DNA from: Spirosoma oryzicola
GTDB lineage: Bacteria > Bacteroidota > Bacteroidia > Cytophagales > Spirosomataceae
Direction of reading: 5' to 3'
Length of the DNA stretch: 64,000 nt
Assembly: GCF_021233055.1 (NCBI RefSeq)
Contig: NZ_CP089538.1
Coordinates: 62,001-126,000, forward strand
Each line of letters opens with the position of its first letter. Positions within the stretch are counted from its first letter, which is position 1. The notes beneath the pieces were generated by a model, which did not search any database, was not told the DNA's origin, and saw only the letters and a list, made by a program, of their open reading frames with translations. Of this stretch, positions 18,965-28,300 are shown piece by piece. Position numbers and translations under genes: made by a program.

Positions 18965-20182
18965 CTAGCGGGTAGCTGTCACAGAATCGGGTATGAAAGC
19001 AGCCGGGATCTGGTGGATCACCGCTTCAAATTCTTCTGCTCGCTTTTTCCACGAATTGTTTCTAGCCATTGCAATACGATGTTCAACTTTGTTGGCGCTA
19101 GTATCGGCTAGGGCTTTACGAAGCGCCTGCGAAAATTCGGTCTTGGTTGCTGCCAGTTCGACTACGCCGTCAAAGTCGTTGAGCAGCGAAAAAGGTGTTG
19201 ATACCACAGGAAGGCCAGCCGCCAGGTACTCGTTAATTTTTAGCGGATAGATGGTATAAGTATGGTCGTTACAGACGAATGGAATCATTGCCGCGCTCAT
19301 CCCTGCCAGCAAAGGGGGTAGGTCAGCAGGTTGCCGGGGCGGGGTAAAAACAACGTTTGGGTAATTGGATAAACGCTGGGTAATGGCTGGTTCATGCACT
19401 TCGCCGACAAATTGAAATGTTACGTCAGGCATCGTTTGAACGCAGAATTCCACCAGGTCAAGATCAATACGGTCGTCGGCTGTACCAAGATAGCCAACTA
19501 CTTGTTTGGTTGTTGGCTGCGAATCAACCAGTTGTCGGGCTTGGTTGAACAGGTCAAAGTTGACACCATTTTTAACGCAGAATGTGTTAGGCTGCACTGA
19601 GGACTTCGACTGACGCAGTGTCTCAGAAGTCGTAACAACCGCATCGACTTGCCGGAGATACGCTGGTTCATAGCGGCTACCGTGCCGGTTCATCCACTTT
19701 ATAATGGTTATCTCGTCAAAGCAGTAATAGACGGTGGCACATTCGTTCAATCGCTTAAGCATGGGTAACCCAAAGACCGGGTTTAGTCCATTGATGACCA
19801 AAGGCCGAGTCATGTTTAACTGACGCATTACGCGCTGAAGCCCCGCAACCAGCCGGTTAATATTCCATTCCACAAGCAGGTCGTGCGGTTTCGCTGACAG
19901 CCAGTTGATAGGTAACATCAGGGGCGGTGTCCAAACGTAAACTTCGCTGCCGTTCTCGCTTACCTTTTTCGTCAGTGGATTTGATAGCCGCATCAGCTCC
20001 CGAACAGGAACGTCTCGCTGTCCGGTTACGCCCATCACCCAATCTTTTACGGTATATTGATAATCGACGTATAGTATCCGGTGTCGGACTGCCATTTCTG
20101 TCATCAACTGCACAACCGCCTTTTGAAAGTCTCCTTCCCAGGGCGTCTGACCGACACAGATGATGCTATCAAAATTATTCAT
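18965..20182 (-). CDS. Glycosyltransferase, GT4/GT1-like (GT-B fold)
   Basis: 405 residues of a two-domain GT-B enzyme, similar in layout to TuaH-type transferases. The N-terminal half begins ICVGQTPWEGDFQKA. The second half has VGYLGTADDR and the nucleotide-sugar-binding region PLKINEYLAAGLPVVSTPF, with the usual Glu. No signal peptide, so it acts on the cytoplasmic face on lipid-linked sugar. It is the last gene of a reverse-strand block (sugar transferase, ligase/polymerase, GT2, GT1) and lies 28 bp after the GT2 gene. Donor and acceptor cannot be read from sequence. Confidence 0.85.
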   Translation of the reverse strand: MNNFDSIICVGQTPWEGDFQKAVVQLMTEMAVRHRILYVDYQYTVKDWVMGVTGQRDVPVRELMRLSNPLTKKVSENGSEVYVWTPPLMLPINWLSAKPHDLLVEWNINRLVAGLQRVMRQLNMTRPLVINGLNPVFGLPMLKRLNECATVYYCFDEITIIKWMNRHGSRYEPAYLRQVDAVVTTSETLRQSKSSVQPNTFCVKNGVNFDLFNQARQLVDSQPTTKQVVGYLGTADDRIDLDLVEFCVQTMPDVTFQFVGEVHEPAITQRLSNYPNVVFTPPRQPADLPPLLAGMSAAMIPFVCNDHTYTIYPLKINEYLAAGLPVVSTPFSLLNDFDGVVELAATKTEFSQALRKALADTSANKVEHRIAMARNNSWKKRAEEFEAVIHQIPAAFIPDSVTATR

Positions 20183-20210
20183 GCTTTGGTGATGAAGAAC
20201 GGCCCGCTGT

Positions 20211-21071
20211 TTAGTCTTCCGAAGTCTTTGTGTCGTGTGGTGCTTGAGGAGTGAGGTAAGAAAACGCTCTGTCTAACTCTTTTCTCACCCGATTACCCAG
20301 CGCCTTCCAGATCGTACCATCTTTCATGAGCGTTCTGGGACCTGTCCAGACACGCGCCGAACTTGTTTTCATTTGAACAACCTTACCGTAAGGCATCATA
20401 TCAAAGCAAAGCCGTCCGTCTTCACCCCAGGTTCGATTGTGCATCATGTAACCCGCTCTCAAACCGGCTTCCCGAAGGTAACCCATGCTGATGCCGTAAG
20501 CATTGAGGTAAGGTCTTTTAAAATGGCGAAACTCGGCAACGATGTCTTTTAACGTTTCGTGCAGGGTAAGTTGCCATCTGGGGAGTTCGGGATTGGCAAT
20601 GAACGAGTAACGCCCGTAGACGCAGACAACGCCGGGCTGCTGAAGTTTTTTCATCATCTCATCAAGCCAATTGACGGGATACAAACAATCCGCGTCGGCA
20701 AGCAGCATGTATTTGCCAACGGCCATTTCCTGAGCCAGCTGCCGGGCCGGACCACATCCTTGAATTGGCTGAAAGAACTTCCTGACGTGCAGTTTATCGA
20801 TTGTATCCTGAGTACGGTCCTTTGAATTGTTATTCACGACAACAATCTCAAACGGAATCGTTGTTTTCAGGCACGATAGCGAACTGATGCTACGAAGGAT
20901 ATTAACTTCCTCATTGTAAGCAATCACCATGATAGAAACCAGTGGTTTCGTACTGATTTGCTTATCTAACCGAGCGTTGATTTCATCAAAAATAGATTGA
21001 GGAACTTGATCGATGCTGGCGTAAGGATACTCGTGGCGCTGTAGCCATTTCGGGTTTGAAAACAAGTTCAT
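20211..21071 (-). CDS. Family 2 glycosyltransferase
   Basis: 286 residues with a GT-A fold: VSIMVIAYNEEVNILRSI near residue 45, EIVVVNNNSKDRT, and the metal/nucleotide-binding LLADADC. The second half has no long hydrophobic segments, so it is a soluble or peripheral enzyme rather than a synthase. It is probably one of the sequential sugar transferases that build the EPS repeat unit. It lies 130 bp after the O-antigen ligase-like gene and 28 bp before the GT1 gene, consistent with an operon. Confidence 0.88.
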   Translation of the reverse strand: MNLFSNPKWLQRHEYPYASIDQVPQSIFDEINARLDKQISTKPLVSIMVIAYNEEVNILRSISSLSCLKTTIPFEIVVVNNNSKDRTQDTIDKLHVRKFFQPIQGCGPARQLAQEMAVGKYMLLADADCLYPVNWLDEMMKKLQQPGVVCVYGRYSFIANPELPRWQLTLHETLKDIVAEFRHFKRPYLNAYGISMGYLREAGLRAGYMMHNRTWGEDGRLCFDMMPYGKVVQMKTSSARVWTGPRTLMKDGTIWKALGNRVRKELDRAFSYLTPQAPHDTKTSED

Positions 21072-21201
21072 TGCTAAATGAGAAGGTGTAAATAGTGAAA
21101 CGATCGTTGATAGAGGGTATAGCGTTCTTGCTATGTAGACTTGCTTCTGATAGATAAAGCAAGTCCGGAAGAGAATTGCACGAATACTATTGTGAACGGT
21201 A

Positions 21202-22662
21202 TCAGACCATGACTTTTTCGAGCGATTTCTCTGTCACGTTATCCCAGCGATGACAGGTTGTAAACAGGATACAAGCTATGTACAACATGGTAGAGGTAGG
21301 GAATTGGCTCAGTGTTGGGTTCGAATAACACATTAGCGTTATCCCAATAAAATTGGCCAAAAGAATAGTCATCAGCTTGAACAACCAAGGGTCTTTGATC
21401 TGCCAGACTTTGTAAGTGCCGTAGCCAATCATAGTAGCCAGCATAAGCAAATAAAGCGTTAGGCCCACAATACCGGTTTCAATCCAGATTTCAACGTACC
21501 AGCTATCGGGAGGAATTTGAGCCGCGAAGTGATTGGGTGAAAAGCGGGCTCCCGTATCGGCCGACGTACCAATTCCTGCGCCAAAGGGCAGGTGCTTGAG
21601 GTAGGCCCTGAGTTTCTGCTGATTTTCCAGACGTACCAGGAACGAAGCATCTTCGCTCGGATGTAAGGCCGTACGAATACGGTAAATGTGGTAGTTCGAA
21701 TCGCCGATGTGCGTAAATAAAAGAATCGCCAGGAGGGGAGTAGCAACGAGAGCTCCCCGAACAATCATGCCCATATTACGGCGGAGTACTAAATAGGAAG
21801 GGAAACCAGCAACAAGCACGAAAAAGGCACTTCGCGTACCGGAAATGGCAAAAGCCCAGAAAAAAACCAAGGCAAGACCCAGATAAATGAGCTTATGCAC
21901 CAGCCTTTTTTCATCCGCAAATTTTATAGCCGAAAAAAGCGTTGCACTCGCCATCTCAGCGCCAAACTGTGAGGCATCGGAATAAAACGAGAACGTTCGT
22001 AGTTGCCCCCAAAGAAGGTGGGTTTTCGCATTTCCTTCCGCCAGCCACCGTTGTTCGGCTTCTGCCAGGCCAATATATTGTTGTTTAAATCCCCAGAGTG
22101 CAGCCAGAAAAGACCAGATAAGCCACGTCTTGATTATCAAACGGATGTCTTCTTTTTTAATCGGCATGACCAGCATGATGGTGGCCATGTAGAACCAGTT
22201 CAGCGAGAATGCGCGTGCGTGATAAAACCAGGCCGGCCGGTAAGGCGCTTCAGGATTTAAAAGTTCTAGAATTGTGTACAGCAGCCAGAATACCAGGGCA
22301 AAGTAAACCGGGTACCGAAGCTGCTTCCAGTCCATACGTTTAGCATTCAGTAGCACGCTTAGTAGCGTTAACATCAGCGTGCTATCCATCGCTAAACCGA
22401 GGGGAGAATCGCTTTGAATGAAGCGGGTAAAACCCAACATAAAGCTTAGATTCAGATACACAAATAAGCCAACCTTCGGCTCTAGTAGTATACTGATAAG
22501 CAATAACAAACCTACGGGCAAACCCACCGTCATCAGCGCGCCCAATGGCCCGAAATTTCCAATGAGCCAACCCGCGGTCATTGCGATCAGAATCCCTAAA
22601 AGCGTAAAAAGCCAGCGGGTGTCGCGTAGTTGGTGGGTAAGAAGGAATGTTCGTTCAAACAT
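21202..22662 (-). CDS. O-antigen ligase/polymerase family membrane protein (Wzy/WaaL-like)
   Basis: 486 residues with about ten to twelve membrane segments and a large periplasmic loop (about 330-400), the plan of the Wzy_C/O-antigen ligase family. The FAISGTRSAFFVLVAGF segment before the loop matches the conserved GTRSA-type motif. In a locus with Wzx, a Wzc-like protein and an initiating transferase but no other polymerase candidate, this is most likely the Wzy polymerase of the EPS. WaaL-type ligase activity is the alternative. Confidence 0.85.
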   Translation of the reverse strand: MFERTFLLTHQLRDTRWLFTLLGILIAMTAGWLIGNFGPLGALMTVGLPVGLLLLISILLEPKVGLFVYLNLSFMLGFTRFIQSDSPLGLAMDSTLMLTLLSVLLNAKRMDWKQLRYPVYFALVFWLLYTILELLNPEAPYRPAWFYHARAFSLNWFYMATIMLVMPIKKEDIRLIIKTWLIWSFLAALWGFKQQYIGLAEAEQRWLAEGNAKTHLLWGQLRTFSFYSDASQFGAEMASATLFSAIKFADEKRLVHKLIYLGLALVFFWAFAISGTRSAFFVLVAGFPSYLVLRRNMGMIVRGALVATPLLAILLFTHIGDSNYHIYRIRTALHPSEDASFLVRLENQQKLRAYLKHLPFGAGIGTSADTGARFSPNHFAAQIPPDSWYVEIWIETGIVGLTLYLLMLATMIGYGTYKVWQIKDPWLFKLMTILLANFIGITLMCYSNPTLSQFPTSTMLYIACILFTTCHRWDNVTEKSLEKVMV

Positions 22663-22735
22663 GGTGTTGTCTCACTGTTAGGCTATTTCTGGAGCTGGCC
22701 AACGAAAGGCAGCGTTAAATCAATAATCAGACGTT

Positions 22736-24013
22736 TTACACATTCTCTTTCTGCCAAAGGCTGAAAAACGTTTTACAGAGAATGTACATATCCGTTTTAA
22801 AGGAAAATGTATTTGCGTATTCAATGTCCAGCTGGGTACGTTCCCAATCGGACATGGGCCCCTGACCTTTTGCCCGCTTTTTAACTTGCCACAGTCCGGT
22901 CAGTCCAGCGGGGCCGGCAAACCGTTGAGCAAATTCGTCGGAGGTCAGCTTTTCGGCTTCGTAGAGAGGCAGAGGCCGATTACCAACCAGCGACATATCG
23001 CCTAGCAGAATATTGAAAAGCTGTGGCAGTTCATCAATGCTACTGTTGCGAAGCAGGGAACCAAGTCGGGTAATTCGCGGATCATTTCGGAATTTCATGA
23101 ACTTGGCGGCTTCTTCGTTTTCCCGCAGAAACACTTTCTCACAAACTATTTGATCCTGATCGAAAAGTGGCTGCTGGCAAGCTATACCCCCTTGTCGGCA
23201 AGCGTCGCAGCGGTATTCACTTCTAAGGTCAGCACCATCATCGGAGTGGTTCTGAGTAGCCGATTTTGCGTAAATATTCTGAGAGGCCAGATCCCGAATC
23301 TGTTGGTCAGCCTGCGTGCTCATTGTGCGAAACTTGAGCATGTTGAACACGTAAAAATTGGTCCCTGCCCGCTTCGATTTATAGACGATTGGTCCTTTAG
23401 AATCAAGTTTAATCAAGATTGCCACCAGTACAAGTAAGGGCGACAGGAGAAGCAGAATAGAGAAAGACACGGTAATGTCGATTGCCCGTTTCCACCAAGG
23501 CAGAACAAAGCGACTACTGGTTACCAAACGGCCATTGCTGGGAGCCGATAGTATTTGCTTGTTTAGTTCTAAGTAATAGCGTATCTGCGACTGCAATGCA
23601 TAAGCGTCTTTATCAATCGACAGTATATCGGTAACACCAGCGTTGATGGCTGTTTTGAGCAGGGCAGGTTTGATGGAGTAGCTGGTCATCAAAACCGGAA
23701 CGGACCGATAAGAAGTTCTACTTCTTACCATCGTTGCTACTGCCTGCCCATTATCTGTATCCGATATAATCAGATCGATTGACGGCTCATTCCGTAACCA
23801 TTCCTGGGCATCCTGAGCGCTTTTGAACCGTACGACTGAACAGATTTCCTCGAGTAGTGATACAATTTGGCTAGCAAGCTGGTCATCTTCCTCAATTAGA
23901 AGGAGGTAAGGCAAGGGAGCTATATCCACAAAGTTCAGTTTGAGCAGGCTATCTATCATCGCGCTTTCGGGCTTTGGCATGTATTTTGTTGCCAACCTAA
24001 ATGCTAACTCCAA
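22736..24013 (-). CDS. Receiver domain fused to initiating sugar-phosphate transferase
   Basis: 425 residues. Residues 35-150 form a CheY-like receiver: acidic cluster EEDD at 41-44, candidate phospho-Asp85 in LIISD, and Lys135. Residues 173-425 are a bacterial sugar transferase (PF02397 type): one membrane helix (about 178-202), KFRTM at 227-231, RNDPRITRLG, the catalytic-type DE pair in SSIDELPQLFN (327-328), and GDMSLVGNRPLPLYE. Such enzymes load the first sugar phosphate onto undecaprenyl phosphate. A roughly 75-residue insert between KFRTM and RNDPR carries four cysteines (269, 272, 279, 291), a possible zinc site. The usual multi-helix N-terminus of WbaP-type enzymes is missing; the receiver takes its place, suggesting phosphorylation control of EPS initiation. 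First gene of the reverse-strand EPS block. Confidence 0.88.
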   Translation of the reverse strand: MELAFRLATKYMPKPESAMIDSLLKLNFVDIAPLPYLLLIEEDDQLASQIVSLLEEICSVVRFKSAQDAQEWLRNEPSIDLIISDTDNGQAVATMVRSRTSYRSVPVLMTSYSIKPALLKTAINAGVTDILSIDKDAYALQSQIRYYLELNKQILSAPSNGRLVTSSRFVLPWWKRAIDITVSFSILLLLSPLLVLVAILIKLDSKGPIVYKSKRAGTNFYVFNMLKFRTMSTQADQQIRDLASQNIYAKSATQNHSDDGADLRSEYRCDACRQGGIACQQPLFDQDQIVCEKVFLRENEEAAKFMKFRNDPRITRLGSLLRNSSIDELPQLFNILLGDMSLVGNRPLPLYEAEKLTSDEFAQRFAGPAGLTGLWQVKKRAKGQGPMSDWERTQLDIEYANTFSFKTDMYILCKTFFSLWQKENV

Positions 24014-24316
24014 GGTGAATGATGAGTTAGCTTCTGTTTACTTTCACCAGTAGTTGTTGACCATTGTTTGGCTTTTAGCGGAAATAGGTATTCTCAGACA
24101 ACACATGCTCTTTGCTACTTATTACTCTTGACGATTCGTGAATTCATACGTAACCATTTGACTTTCATTGCTACGTGTGATAACGTTATCGCAGCAAGAT
24201 CAAGAGATCAGTCTACAAGCGTTACTCAGCTGCAAGATGTATGCTTCTACGTCTTGGTGACTTTGTAAAGCTGGCACACGTTTTGCTGAGTAACTAGGTA
24301 AGCTACACCATAGAGG
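24014..24316. other. Intergenic region between the two receiver-domain genes, with a structured element
   Basis: About 300 bp between the sugar transferase start and the response-regulator stop. It should hold the promoter of the EPS block. A perfect 10-bp inverted repeat (24221-24230 and 24285-24294) encloses an inner 7-bp imperfect stem (caagatg/cgtcttg). I found no small ORF of note and no clear Bacteroidota promoter. Confidence 0.4.
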
Positions 24317-24817
24317 TTAAGCACTATGCGTTGCGAGGGAGCCCCTAAAAAGTAAAGAAAGAATTCGTGATTTAGGAAGCCAGAAGGGTTTGTCTTCGGA
24401 CTGAAGACGCGCGGAGGCTGGCTCACGAATCTCATCCCGCGACGAACGGCGTAAAATAGCGTGGATTTTGGCTTTTACTTCCAAGGGATTAAAAGGCTTG
24501 GAAATATAACTGTCAACGCCCTGCTCTAAACATTCTATACGAGTGTTGCTGTCAGGAGCATTTGAAAGAACGATTATTGGCGTCTGGAAGATCAGCTTAC
24601 TCATACGAATAAGTTTGGTCAACTCAAGACCACTAAAAATCGGTAAGTTAAGCTCAGTAAGTACACAGTCAAACCGCTGACCTTGGATTAATAGCCGAGC
24701 TGCATCCTGACCTGTGTTCGCTACAGTAATAGAAAAGTCTGTCTTCAAAGTCTGGACAAGAATATCAGCTACGTATGGATTTTCATCCACGATTAGCAAA
24801 TGATATTTTGGATTCAT
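24317..24817 (-). CDS. Single-domain response regulator with Glu at the phosphoacceptor position
   Basis: 166 residues: a receiver domain (about 5-125) with the acidic pair Asp11-Glu12, a Ser in VLSNAPD and the conserved Lys of YISKPFNP, followed by a short unconserved tail and no output domain. The phosphoacceptor position in CVLTELNLP is Glu55 instead of Asp; the GAG codon is clear. Glu can mimic a phosphorylated receiver, so the protein may be constitutively active, or signal without phosphorylation. It sits 5' of the EPS block whose first gene also has a receiver domain, hinting at a shared regulatory role. No histidine kinase is in the window. Confidence 0.85.
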   Translation of the reverse strand: MNPKYHLLIVDENPYVADILVQTLKTDFSITVANTGQDAARLLIQGQRFDCVLTELNLPIFSGLELTKLIRMSKLIFQTPIIVLSNAPDSNTRIECLEQGVDSYISKPFNPLEVKAKIHAILRRSSRDEIREPASARLQSEDKPFWLPKSRILSLLFRGSLATHSA

Positions 24818-25332
24818 TGTATTGGCCGTTAAGTTCCAAATGGGGTTAGATCTAAGTTTTAGACTACTTACATCACCTCAGGTTACCTACACATGAAAAA
24901 AAACCATAGTTAGCTTCGTTTGCTATTTACTGGTTTGCAGTCGCTGAATAACTCTTCTCTTCGTAATTTTATAGTTAACTGCTTGGTTTTTAGAATACTT
25001 TCTGGTTTTCCTCTTTAGTTTATACGCCTACCAATTATACAGAATCGAAGTTGTTTGCGAGTCACTTATAACCAGTAAAATTTTAACACAAAGCCATCTA
25101 TCGACTCTCATCTATTTTTTATACAATTTTAATTTCGCTTACTACGCTATAAATAAAGCAGAGTTGTAACAAATAAAATACTGTTACAGATGCAGTGAAT
25201 ACATCAACGCTTCACCTTCTTCGGTCTGTGTGAATCGTGTCTAAGGCCGGTCTGGCAAAGTTCAGCTACACATCGTTCAACGATAGGGAGTGGTTCCCAT
25301 AAAAAAAGGGACCTTTAAGGTCCCTCTCCAAT
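24818..25332. other. AT-rich intergenic region upstream of the response regulator
   Basis: About 515 bp. It holds the terminator of the large gene to the right (25301-25324) and, presumably, the response-regulator promoter. The rest is AT-rich with no convincing ORF, repeat or RNA-like fold that I could see. Confidence 0.4.
25301..25324 (-). terminator. Rho-independent terminator
   Basis: Read on the minus strand, GGGACCTT pairs with AAGGTCCC and is followed by seven T. It sits 9 bp after the stop codon of the 25333-30357 gene. Confidence 0.88.
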
Positions 25333-28300
25333 TTAAAAGCCTTCTTTTTCGGCTTCTTTGTCTTTTTTCTTTTCTTCTTTCTTTTCCTCCTTCACTACCT
25401 TCTGGCCCGGCTGTGGTTTAGGCTTGGGAGCAGGTTTCGCTTTGGTCTTGTACTGATCCAGATATCGCTCGACGAAAGCCGTTTTCTCATCGGCGGTGGC
25501 AGGAACGATTTCAACCGTTGCTTTGGCGCTGTTTTTGGTACCTGCCATGAGCCGATCATTGATTTCTTGATCTGACGTAATGATGGCAAGCTGGCCGATT
25601 GCGGTAGGGGTGCTTCCTGGTTTGTAATCGTAAAAAACCCAAACGTCAGGCGAGGATTCCAGATAAATACTAGCCTCATCACCGTTGGCCGTTTTTCGGA
25701 TTTCTACGAAACCGTCCATCTGGGCGTTGATATCTGTTGCCGACATGTTCGAGACGCCTAACTGACCCGTGCTATAGAATGCGCTGAACTTATCAGACCA
25801 CCGCAGGTTTGCATTGGCAAGTACAAGCATCCCGGCTAGTTTGGGCGATGCCTGATTAAGTGGCACATGCTGGTTCTGGGCTTTCGTTCGGTACGCATCG
25901 ACCGCCTGCTGGCCAATCAGCGGAAGTAACTTATCCGAAAGCCGGTTCAGATCGTCGTCAGCCGCTTCGTCGTTCTTTTCTTCCTGATTACTTTTAACCA
26001 ACTTGTCGGCAATACTGCTGTTCAGCGGATCGGGTACTGGAAACGAAAAGGCTAACAGGGTGTTTAGCCGATATTGACTGCTATCGATGTTGATTCGTGC
26101 CGATCCTGATGCCAGCAGGTATTCGTTCGGACCGGCATTCAGCAGATTCATTTTGCCTTTAAACGTCATCACGCCACGGCTATCATTGAATGTAAAGGCG
26201 TTTTCAACATCATCTGAACTCGCTGCGCTGCTATCCGAGCGACTTGCGCTGTCGGCAGAAGCAATTGCTAAAGCTGGTTGTCCAGCTGGTGAGTCATTGC
26301 CTTTGGACGAAATTCGGTAAACCTTGTCTTTTTCGTCATAACTCATAATCCCTGTTGCCGAAAAAAGGTCCTCATCTTTCGGATCTTCTTTTGGTGACAG
26401 GAAGGTTGGGTAAAGACCGGCGTTACCAACTCGGAAGTGAATACCTGCTACCAGTTGTTGATTGCCTTCGTTTTTCAGGTTTTTATCGACTTTGATTTCA
26501 AGGCGCTCTCCAATTTTCTCCTTGAATGGAATCCAGCCACTGATCAGATCCTGACGCTTCTTGAGAGCGGGTTTTATAAAACCGTCCAAGGATAAGTCGC
26601 GTTCGGGAGCTTGCATGGCAATTGTCCCTTTGTAAAGCATTTTGGGCGCTAATTGCAGATTGTCGTCTTCGTCGACTTCGGCGCGGGCTACCGTAAAGTA
26701 GGTGGTTGCGGCCTTTTGCGAGGAGTTGCGTTTGCTTCGAGTGGGTTTCTTGGTATCGGCGGTCAGCGTTGGCGCTTCTTTCAACTCGAAGCTACCCATC
26801 TTGATGCTGGCGGTGTCGCCTTTTGCCGTTGCAAACTGGTACGTCGCATCACCAGCAAAACGGGTGCGGGACAACACCTGAATATTGCCGTTCTTGAGTC
26901 GGTGAAACAAACTAACCGTATCCAGTTCTAAGCGGGCATTCTTTAGCGCCAGCATTTCACCGTTACGCCGGATGGCCACGGAGCCTTTATCGGGATAGAT
27001 TCGAGCGTCTGCCGATGTAATGTACGGTACACCGTTGATGTTGAGCATCATTTTCTCAACGTCATATACAGCCGCCGATCCGTTGAATGTTAAGCCTTCC
27101 TGCTCTTCTCCGGTAGCCGTGAAGGTAGACGTTTTTACGTCGCCTTTCATAGCAATTGTCTTCGCGTTTATATTCCACTGGGCGCGGTTGATATTGGTTT
27201 TGTAAGCGGCAAACGGAAACTCAACGCTCGACCCTGCCAGGGTATCATCAAGGGTCGTGCTCTTGTTAATGGCCAAACTTACAATTCCTTTCGTCTGGTT
27301 GAAATCAACGTTGATGTCGTTACCCAGGAGAATAGGCCGGTTGGCATCTTTATCCGACAGGATTTTGAACTGAGCCTTGTCGGCCACAAAACCTTCTTTG
27401 TTGAATTTGATACTCTTTGAAATGGCTTCGGAGTCTTTCCGGCGGAGCGTTCCGTTACCGAATAAGCCCGATGACCGTACCGCCAGACCACCTTCCAGGT
27501 TCGTCGTTGCTCCGTAGAAGTTAAAGTTATTCTTCTGCGTGGTGATCACCATACTATCGGCTTTGGGCCACCACTTCATGCTGAAATTATTCAATTGCAC
27601 TTGCGGGAAATACCCCTTGCCGACAAGGCCTTCCTTAATCTCGCCTTTGTCGCCGGACGCGATCAGTGAATCGGTCATGAACAGCATTCCTTTCGTGTTC
27701 AGGCTGGCAGTAAGGTGGTTCAGGATACCTTCTGCCCGTAGCCCCGTTTTGTCCATGACCAGCTCGCCCGTAAACTTCACGTTCGATGGAGCCGTTCCTT
27801 TTTTGGTACTGTAAACAGGATAGCCAGTAGCCGGAGCTTTATGCACAAAGCCCAACGTATTGTCAGGCATGGTTTTCAACTCGGCTTTGAAGGGCGGAAA
27901 AATACCGTCAGAATGGAACGTACCTATAAACGAAATGTCTCCTTTGCCTAAGCTGTCGTTGTCAATGGCCGGTATTTTGAAATAAACTTTCTGGTTGTAG
28001 GTAATATCTCCGCGAACGGGCTGGTTAAAATAAACGGTCATCCCCTCCGGCATCACCAGCCGTTGGGTGGTCTTTTTCCCTGCAATACGGCCCGATTTGT
28101 TGTCGGCACTCCCGAAATATACCATCCCCGGATTCTCGTACTTGATGTCGCCCCCTACTTCGCCTTCCTTTCCCTGAGCCGCCAGCTTCTGCGACGAGAA
28201 GGTGATCGAATCGATTTTGTTGAGGTTCATAGCGAACTTGTCGTAATCGAACTTTAGATCCCGGCCCGCGTAGCGAAGGGTTCCCGCCTTGAATTGTCCA

